Origin: Protaetiibacter sp.
GTDB taxonomy: Bacteria > Actinomycetota > Actinomycetes > Actinomycetales > Microbacteriaceae
NCBI GenBank assembly: GCA_030150265.1
Contig: JASLGG010000037.1
Coordinates: 1 to 6,305 of the forward strand
DNA length: 6,305 bases
Reading direction: 5' to 3'
Both the position numbers and the translations under genes were made by a program. Of this stretch, positions 1 through 4,135 are shown piece after piece (within the stretch, counting starts at the first letter, position 1; the number at the start of each line of letters is the position of its first letter). Under the pieces are notes generated by a model. It was not told where the DNA came from. It saw nothing but the letters and a program-made list of their open reading frames with translations, and did not search any database.

Positions 1-1230
1 CTCGTGCCGGGGCTCCGGGAGGACCTCGTGACGGCGCTCATCAAGGCGCTGCCGAAGGCGATCCGGCGCCACGTGGTGCCGGCGGGCGACTGGGCGAGGC
101 GCCTGCTCGCCGAGCTGCCGGTGCGGTCCGACGTGCCGGTCAGCGAGGCGCTGGCTGACGCGATCCGAGCGGCTGCCCATATTCCGGTGTCGGCATCTGA
201 TGTCGAGTGGGAGCGGATGCCGGCCCACCTGCGCATGCGCTTCGAGGCCGTCGATGCACGCGGGCGCACGCTGGGCGCGAGCCGCGACCTCGCCGCGCTG
301 CAGTCGCGGCTCGCCGAGCGCGCCCGCACGGATGTCGCGGTCGCGACCGCGGCCGTCACCCCCGGCCGAGAGCTGGAGCGCACGGGCCTCACCTCGTGGG
401 ACCTCGACGCGCTGCCGGAGCAGGTGTCGGCGACGCAGGCCGGCGGGGCGGTCGTCGGCTATCCGGCGCTCGTCGACGAAGGCGCCTCGGTCGCCGTGAA
501 GGTGTTCGCGCGGCGCGCGGAGGCGGATGCGGCCCACCCCCTCGGGGTGCGCCGCCTCGTCGCCCTCGCGCTGCCGAGCCCGCTCGGCTACGTGCAGGAG
601 CAGCTCACGGGGCCCGAGAAGCTCATGCTCGCGACCGCTCCCTACCCGAGCACCAAGGCACTGCTCGACGACGTGCTGCTCGCGGTGATCGACGAGCTCG
701 CGGGCGACGCGGCGCCCCGCGACCGCGCGGGCTTCGACACCCTGCGCGACCGGGCCTCGGCCGGCCTCATGGACGGGCTGTTCGGCGCCGCCGGCCTCAC
801 CGCGCGCGTGCTGACCGCCGCGAAGGAGGCCGACAAGGCGATCTCGCGCGCCTCGAGCCTCGCCTTCATGGGGCCGCTCGCCGACGCCCGCGCTCAGCTC
901 GACGCGCTCGTGCATCCGGGGTTCGTGCGCACCACGGGACTCGCCCAGCTCGCGCGGGTGCCTCTCTACCTGGCCGGCATCCGGCACCGCGCCGAGAAGC
1001 TCGCCGACAACCCCGGCCGCGACCGTGCCTGGCAGACCCAGGTGGAGGAGGCGGTCGCCCTCTATCGCGCCGCCGGGGGCGAGCTGCCGCTCACCCCGGC
1101 GACGCCCGCACGCCTCGTGCCGGTGCGCTGGATGCTCGAGGAGCTGCGCCTCTCGCTCTTCGCCCAGCACCTCGGCGCCGCCGGCCCCGTGTCGGTGCAG
1201 CGCATCCGCAAGGCCCTCGACGCCGGCTGA
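1..1230 (+). CDS. hrpA: ATP-dependent RNA helicase HrpA, C-terminal part (5' end outside window)
   Basis: This is the last 409 codons of an HrpA-type DEAH-box RNA helicase, an enzyme that uses ATP to remodel RNA or ribonucleoprotein; bacterial HrpA has been linked to mRNA processing and rescue of stalled ribosomes. The helicase core lies upstream of the window. What is seen is the C-terminal region typical of HrpA proteins (DUF3418): it opens with L-V-P-G-L-R-E, followed by A-L-P-K-A-I-R-R and V-V-P-A-G-D-W-A, and ends with W-M-L-E-E-L-R-L-S-L-F-A-Q-H-L-G. The frame is open back to base 1 and the family sequence clearly continues upstream, so the GTG at position 4 is not a start. The stop is TGA at 1228-1230. 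The next gene follows on the same strand after 38 bp. No frameshift or odd codon use is visible. The family assignment rests on recognised motifs, not on an alignment. Confidence 0.88.
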   Translation, partial: LVPGLREDLVTALIKALPKAIRRHVVPAGDWARRLLAELPVRSDVPVSEALADAIRAAAHIPVSASDVEWERMPAHLRMRFEAVDARGRTLGASRDLAALQSRLAERARTDVAVATAAVTPGRELERTGLTSWDLDALPEQVSATQAGGAVVGYPALVDEGASVAVKVFARRAEADAAHPLGVRRLVALALPSPLGYVQEQLTGPEKLMLATAPYPSTKALLDDVLLAVIDELAGDAAPRDRAGFDTLRDRASAGLMDGLFGAAGLTARVLTAAKEADKAISRASSLAFMGPLADARAQLDALVHPGFVRTTGLAQLARVPLYLAGIRHRAEKLADNPGRDRAWQTQVEEAVALYRAAGGELPLTPATPARLVPVRWMLEELRLSLFAQHLGAAGPVSVQRIRKALDAG

Positions 1231-1268
1231 CGGGGAATCGGGCGGGCGCGGCGGGCGTTGGCTCCTGC

Positions 1269-1607
1269 ATGAGCGATTACCTCGAGCACGACGACAAGAA
1301 GTACGTGCGCGACTACAAGGAGCACACCCCCGACCTGCTCGCGAGCTACGCCGCCTTCTCGGGCGCCGTGTTCCAGGACGAGGGCCGGGCGATCCCCAAG
1401 AAGTACCGCGAGCTCATGGCGCTCTCGGTGGCCGTCTCGAAGCAGTGCGTCTACTGCATCGAGTCGCACAGCACCGCGGCGGTCGCCGCGGGAGCGACGG
1501 AGGCCGAGCTCGCCGAGGCCGGATGGGTCGCGAGCGCGATCGGCGCGGGCTCCGCCTACACGCACGGCCGCCTGGCGTTCAAGCTCTCCGGCATCCACAC
1601 CCACTGA
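1269..1607 (+). CDS. Carboxymuconolactone decarboxylase-family protein, AhpD-like
   Basis: This 112-residue protein belongs to the carboxymuconolactone decarboxylase/AhpD fold, small all-helical proteins often acting as thiol-dependent peroxidases or disulfide reductases. The AhpD catalytic pattern is complete: E48, then C60-V-Y-C63, then H67. The spacings (12, 3 and 4 residues) match E118, C130, C133 and H137 of mycobacterial AhpD as I recall them. One domain fills the whole protein, a usual length for the family. The ATG at 1269 is chosen because the family's N-terminus fits there. The open frame continues far upstream, but that part is only a shadow of the helicase gene. No good Shine-Dalgarno sequence precedes the ATG, and the gene may be read through from the helicase 38 bp upstream. 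No ahpC lies nearby, so the electron donor and substrate are unknown. True decarboxylase activity is unlikely given the CxxC motif. Confidence 0.88.
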   Translation: MSDYLEHDDKKYVRDYKEHTPDLLASYAAFSGAVFQDEGRAIPKKYRELMALSVAVSKQCVYCIESHSTAAVAAGATEAELAEAGWVASAIGAGSAYTHGRLAFKLSGIHTH

Positions 1608-1613
1608 GGCATG

Positions 1614-1643
1614 GCGAGCGCCGCTACGGCCAGAGGCGCTCGC
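1614..1643. terminator. Stem-loop at convergent gene junction, possible bidirectional terminator
   Basis: GCGAGCGCC (1614-1622) and GGCGCTCGC (1635-1643) form a perfect 9-bp inverted repeat with a 12-nt loop. The loop contains the stop codon of the minus-strand gene, and the left arm starts 7 bp after the stop of the plus-strand gene. The two convergent genes are only 16 bp apart, so a shared transcription stop would have to lie here. There is no T-run on either side, so it is not a classical intrinsic terminator and the role is inferred from position. Confidence 0.4.
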
Positions 1644-2280
1644 GCACCCAGGCGTCGCCGTCGCGACGGTAGCGCAGGCGGATGTGGGCGCGGTCGTGCG
1701 CGGCCTGCCAGAACTCGACGGTGCCCGGCACCACGCGCCACAGCGCCCATGCCTCGGGCACCAGCGCAGGGGCGGCTTCGAGCCGCGCGACGGCTGCCGC
1801 GCGTGCCGCCGCGTAGGCCTCTTCGTCCGCGAGCACCGGCGCCGGGCGCCCGACGAGTGCCGTCGCGCGGGCCGGCAGCGGGCGGGCGAGGAAGTCGGCC
1901 GACGACTCCTCCCCGGAGGCCCGACGTACCTCACCCTCCACGCGCACCTGCCGCCCGAGGGCCGGCCAGAAGAAGCTCAGCGCCGCGACCCCGGATGCCG
2001 TCATCGCCGCCCCCGGGCGGCTGTCGGCGGGCGTCGCGATCGCCCAGCCCTCCGCGTCGACGTCCTTGAGCACGAGGACGCGCGCGCTCGGGCCGCCGGC
2101 ATCGACCGTCGCGAGCGTCGCCGCGTGGGCGGCGAGCACGCCTGCACGCACCGCCCCGTCGAGCCAGTCGAGGAACAGCTCCTCGGGCGCCGCGGGAGCG
2201 GCATCCGGATCGAAGGGCGGCAGCTCGGCGGGGAAGGAGGGCAGGGCGCGCAACCGCGCCCGCAGCTCATCGCTCATCAC
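1624..2280 (-). CDS. Pyridoxamine 5'-phosphate oxidase-like flavoprotein (PdxH-like)
   Basis: This 218-residue protein has the length and motif order of PdxH, the FMN enzyme that oxidises pyridoxine/pyridoxamine 5'-phosphate to PLP in the cytoplasm. Visible landmarks are A-R-V-L-V-L-K (66-72), F-F-W-P...R-Q-V-R-V-E-G (103-116), A-R-P (132-134), E-F-W-Q (189-192) and R197-A-H199-I-R201 with a W-x-x-E-R-L-x-P ending. Compared with E. coli PdxH numbering from memory, R67, K72, R88, Q111, R133, W191, R197, H199 and R201 are kept. FMN-contact K89 is P, phosphate-contact Y129 is D and S137 is A, and Q146-S147 are P-A. It could therefore be a paralogue with another substrate, so no symbol is given. 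The start is uncertain: GTG at 2280 lies 9 nt after GAGG (2290-2293), and ATG at 2277 is the alternative. It is convergent with the AhpD-like gene and divergent from another split-barrel gene. Confidence 0.82.
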   Translation of the reverse strand: MMSDELRARLRALPSFPAELPPFDPDAAPAAPEELFLDWLDGAVRAGVLAAHAATLATVDAGGPSARVLVLKDVDAEGWAIATPADSRPGAAMTASGVAALSFFWPALGRQVRVEGEVRRASGEESSADFLARPLPARATALVGRPAPVLADEEAYAAARAAAVARLEAAPALVPEAWALWRVVPGTVEFWQAAHDRAHIRLRYRRDGDAWVRERLWP

Positions 2281-2313
2281 GCCATCTTGCCTCGACCACG
2301 GGACTCTCGTCCC

Positions 2314-2342
2314 TTCACCTGGAGCGCTCCGCGACGTAGTGT
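2314..2342 (+). promoter_or_regulatory. Probable leaderless promoter of the 2349-2750 gene
   Basis: TTCACC (2314-2319) resembles a -35 box. After 17 bp it is followed by TAGTGT (2337-2342), which fits the actinobacterial TANNNT -10 pattern. The -10 box ends 6 nt before the ATG at 2349, so transcription would start at or next to the A of the start codon. No Shine-Dalgarno sequence is present at the right distance, which agrees with a leaderless mRNA. Assigned by eye only. Confidence 0.5.
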
Positions 2343-2348
2343 TCCGGC

Positions 2349-2750
2349 ATGGAGCACGCAGCCGAGATCCTGTCCGACGACGCCTGCTGGGACCTGCTGA
2401 ACCGGGCCGAGGTGGGGCGCGTCGTGTTCGCCGAGGACGACGACATCGAGGTGTTCCCCGTGAACTTCGCCGTCGGCGGGCGCAGCATCCTGTTCCGCAC
2501 CGCCCCGGGCTCCAAGCTCGAACTGGTGGGCCGGCATCCGCGGGTCGCCTTCGAGGTCGACGAGCACTCCAAGGCCGAGGCGTGGAGCGTCATCGCCTGG
2601 GGCGTGGCCGAGCGCCTCTCCTTCGACGACGAGATCGAGCACTCGGGGGTGCTGAGCCTCGTCTCCTGGACACCCGACGAGAAGTACAACTACGTGCGTA
2701 TCACGCCCGACCGCCTGAGCGGCCGCCGCTTCCGCCGAGCCGACGCCTGA
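2349..2750 (+). CDS. Pyridoxamine 5'-phosphate oxidase-family (split-barrel) protein, small type
   Basis: This 133-residue protein belongs to the small split-barrel flavin-binding proteins (Pyridox_ox_2 type, related to PNPOx and Nim proteins), which usually bind FMN or F420. Family-like blocks in order are E-V-G-R-V-V-F (21-27), F-P-V-N-F (36-40), F-R-T-A-P-G-S-K-L (49-57), V-A-F-E-V-D (66-71), W-S-V-I-A-W-G-x-A-E (79-88) and Y-V-R-I-T-P-D-x-L-S-G-R-R-F (115-128). The length is normal for the group. The substrate is unknown and most relatives are uncharacterised, so no reaction is claimed. The ATG at 2349 is preferred because a -10-like box sits 6 nt upstream and the N-terminus fits the family. 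It is divergent from the PdxH-like gene, with 68 bp between them. Its stop (2748-2750) directly abuts a palindromic repeat. It lacks the PdxH R-x-H active-site motif, so it is not a PLP synthase. Confidence 0.85.
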   Translation: MEHAAEILSDDACWDLLNRAEVGRVVFAEDDDIEVFPVNFAVGGRSILFRTAPGSKLELVGRHPRVAFEVDEHSKAEAWSVIAWGVAERLSFDDEIEHSGVLSLVSWTPDEKYNYVRITPDRLSGRRFRRADA

Positions 2751-2790
2751 GGGTCTCGACACGCCGCCTGCGGCGGCTACTCGACCAGCG
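2751..2790 (+). repeat. Palindromic intergenic repeat, copy 1
   Basis: This 40-bp unit matches copy 2 (2969-3008) at 37 of 40 positions in the same orientation. Its core has dyad symmetry: TCGA (2756-2759), 3 nt, GCCGCC (2763-2768), TGC loop, GGCGGC (2772-2777), 3 nt, TCGA (2781-2784). It begins at the base after the stop codon of the upstream gene. Similar GGTCTCGA...CTCGACCAGCG elements are, as I recall, common between genes in Microbacteriaceae. It could help end transcription, but no T-run follows. Confidence 0.85.
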
Positions 2791-2820
2791 GAAGGCGCGA
2801 GCACGAACGAGACGCCGACA

Positions 2821-2948
2821 GGCGCTCAGCGAACGGGGGTGCGGATCCGGGTGCGGGACGCTGGCATCGGGTCTGGCGGGAGCGCGCCGCCGTAGGCGGC
2901 ACGCGGGGGCATGCGGCCCGCACCCGGATCCGCGCCCCCGCGAGCGCC
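2821..2948. repeat. Long inverted repeat with inner hairpin in convergent intergenic region
   Basis: GCGGATCCGGGTGCGGG (2841-2857) and its exact reverse complement (2917-2933) form a 17-bp perfect inverted repeat. The match extends to 24 bp per arm (2834-2857 and 2917-2940) with one T/G mismatch. After a short indel it continues outward through GGCGCTC (2821-2827) and GAGCGCC (2942-2948). The 59-nt spacer holds a further hairpin, GCCGCC, GTA, GGCGGC (2886-2900), with the same stem as the flanking 40-bp repeats. No coding frame is convincing in the 272-bp gap 2751-3022. The element could be a non-autonomous palindromic element or a strong RNA structure between convergent genes. Confidence 0.85.
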
Positions 2949-2968
2949 GAGTGGCACACGCGTGCCGG

Positions 2969-3008
2969 GGGTCTCGATATGCCGCCTGCGGCGGCTGCTC
3001 GACCAGCG
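2969..3008 (+). repeat. Palindromic intergenic repeat, copy 2
   Basis: This is the second copy of the 40-bp unit, in the same orientation as copy 1 with three substitutions. The dyad core is TCGA (2974-2977), 3 nt, GCCGCC (2981-2986), TGC, GGCGGC (2990-2995), 3 nt, TCGA (2999-3002). All three substitutions fall in the 3-nt internal loops, and both stems are intact. It ends 14 bp beyond the stop codon of the minus-strand nrdB gene, so it lies just downstream of that gene's 3' end. Confidence 0.85.
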
Positions 3009-3022
3009 AAGCAGGCCGGGCG

Positions 3023-4021
3023 CTACTCCTTGCGGTCGCCCGAGGAGGCCTTCGCGTTCGACTCGTAGGAGGTGTTCGTCGACTCGAAGAAGTTGACGAG
3101 CTCCAGGGTGTCGTTGGCGGTGGCCATCCACTTGGCCGGGTTCACCACGTTGTAGTGGGTGCCGAAGCCGAGCTCCTCGAGGCGGCGGTCGGCGAGGTAC
3201 TTCACGTACTGGTTGATGTAGCTCGCGTTGAGACCCAGGATGCCGTTCGGCAGGAGGTCGTTGTTGTACTGCTCCTCCATCTCGACCGCGTCCAGGATCA
3301 TCTGCTTGATCTCGGCCGCGAACTCCGGCGTCTGCAGGTCGGGGTTCTCGTCCAGCACCGTGAGGATCAGGTTGATGCCGAACTTGAGGTGCAGCGACTC
3401 GTCGCGCACGATCCAGTCCATGAGCGAGCCGAAGTTGCGCAGCAGGTTCCGCTGGCGGAACGAGAGCGCCACCATGAAGCCCGAGTAGAACCAGATGCCC
3501 TCGAGGATGATGTTGTAGGCGATCAGGTTACGGACGAAGTCCTGCTTGCCCGCGGTCGTCTTGATGTCGAGGGTCTCCTCCGTCATGCGGCGGATGTACT
3601 CGACCTGGAACTCCTCCTTGCGCGCCATCGACGGGATGTCGACGTGGGAGTTGTAGGCCTCGTTGCGGTCGATCGGGAACGTCTCGAGCACGTACTCGAA
3701 CGACATGCAGTGGTTGGCCTCCTCCCACATCTGCTTCGCGAGGTAGAGGTGCGCCTCGGGGGCGTTGACGTAGGGGTAGACGCCGAAGGCGAGCGCCTTG
3801 TTGACGAGCAGCTCGTTCGGGTTGAAGTACGAGACCAGGAAGGTCACGGCGTGCCGCTCCTCGTCCGTCATCTTCTTGAAGTCGGCGAGGTCCTCGCCGA
3901 GCTGGATCTCGTTCGGGAACCAGGTGTTCGCGACCGCCTGGTCGTAGAGGTCCATCGCCCACGGGTAGGTGACGGGCTTGAGGAGGAGTCCCTCCTGGAC
4001 TCCGGTGCCGAGGATGGCCAT
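3023..4021 (-). CDS. nrdB: Ribonucleotide reductase small (beta) subunit, class Ic-like, radical Tyr replaced by Phe
   Basis: This 332-residue R2 subunit carries the dimetal site that generates the oxidant for the alpha subunit during deoxyribonucleotide synthesis in the cytoplasm. All six ligands are visible: E70, E101, H104, E174, E208 and H211. D207 precedes E208, and W34 sits where the conserved radical-transfer Trp is expected. The radical tyrosine is expected four residues after H104, but F108 is there, with Y110 two further on. Ligand spacings, the first-ligand Glu and the F/Y pair match C. trachomatis R2 (E89, E120, H123, F127, Y129, E193, E227, H230) as I recall it, each offset by 19. 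This points to the class Ic Mn/Fe type. Y319 in the C-terminal tail is a candidate interface radical relay. ATG 4021 is chosen as start; GAAGGA (4034-4039) and a nearer GAGAG precede it. It follows the nrdA tail frame by 22 nt in one operon. Confidence 0.95.
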   Translation of the reverse strand: MAILGTGVQEGLLLKPVTYPWAMDLYDQAVANTWFPNEIQLGEDLADFKKMTDEERHAVTFLVSYFNPNELLVNKALAFGVYPYVNAPEAHLYLAKQMWEEANHCMSFEYVLETFPIDRNEAYNSHVDIPSMARKEEFQVEYIRRMTEETLDIKTTAGKQDFVRNLIAYNIILEGIWFYSGFMVALSFRQRNLLRNFGSLMDWIVRDESLHLKFGINLILTVLDENPDLQTPEFAAEIKQMILDAVEMEEQYNNDLLPNGILGLNASYINQYVKYLADRRLEELGFGTHYNVVNPAKWMATANDTLELVNFFESTNTSYESNAKASSGDRKE

Positions 4022-4043
4022 GTCGTCTCTCAGTCCTTCGTGA

Positions 4044-4121
4044 TCACTGGCAGCTGTCGCACTGCAGTTCGTCCATGGGGTCGACGGGCACGTAGTACTC
4101 GTCGATGCTCACGCCGTTCAT
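4044..4121 (-). CDS. NrdA C-terminal CxxC redox tail in the -1 frame, or coupled 25-aa peptide
   Basis: This 25-codon frame begins with an ATG that overlaps the nrdA stop (ATGA, 4119-4121 over 4118-4120). It ends in D-E-L-Q-C-D-S-C-Q and stop. A C-x-x-C-Q terminus is the hallmark of class I NrdA, where the pair re-reduces the active-site disulfide and is itself reduced by thioredoxin or glutaredoxin. The frame uses G/C-ending codons almost throughout, so it looks truly coding. The simplest reading is that it is the end of nrdA, displaced by one base at the six-G run just upstream (4130-4135): a seventh G, or a -1 ribosomal slip, would join it in frame through A-H-L-M. The alternative is a separate peptide translated by termination-reinitiation, with the G-run 8 nt before the ATG acting as a weak ribosome site. 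nrdB starts 22 nt after its stop. Confidence 0.7.
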   Translation of the reverse strand: MNGVSIDEYYVPVDPMDELQCDSCQ

Positions 4122-4135
4122 GAGGTGAGCCCCCC
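4107..4135 (-). other. Possible -1 frameshift site: G6 slippery run plus stem-loop at the end of nrdA
   Basis: On the coding (minus) strand, nrdA reads TTC GGG GGG CTC ACC TCA TGA. The two in-phase GGG codons allow both tRNAs to slip back one base and re-pair fully, and the new frame leads into the CxxC tail. GCTCAC (starting at the last G of the run) and GTGAGC form a 6-bp inverted repeat around a 12-nt loop containing the nrdA stop and the tail ATG. The stem begins with no spacer after the run, whereas known -1 sites usually have several nucleotides, so a programmed site is only a hypothesis. Confidence 0.35.

Noticed and set aside
4..6. GTG at 4 as the start of the first gene
   Set aside because: The frame is open to base 1 and the HrpA C-terminal region is clearly already under way, so the gene begins upstream.
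207..1268. Long open frame upstream of and in frame with the AhpD-like gene, suggesting a fusion protein
   Set aside because: It is an Arg-rich shadow of the helicase gene. The AhpD-like family begins at the ATG at 1269.
1684..2400. Plus-strand frame antisense to the PdxH-like gene
   Set aside because: It is a shadow frame of low-complexity Arg/Ala/Gly composition, fully overlapping a gene with clear family motifs.
2751..3008. CRISPR-like array
   Set aside because: There are only two repeat copies 178 bp apart, the gap is itself palindromic, and no cas genes are present.
2751..3022. Classical intrinsic terminators in the repeat region
   Set aside because: The hairpins are strong but none is followed by a T-run on either strand, so they are described as repeats with a possible termination role.
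2066..4123. 685-codon open frame on the plus strand, spanning the intergenic region and antisense to nrdB
   Set aside because: It crosses three well-supported genes and the repeats. Its protein is rich in Arg, Val, Glu and Leu as expected from the complement of GC-rich coding DNA, and it shows no recognisable domain.
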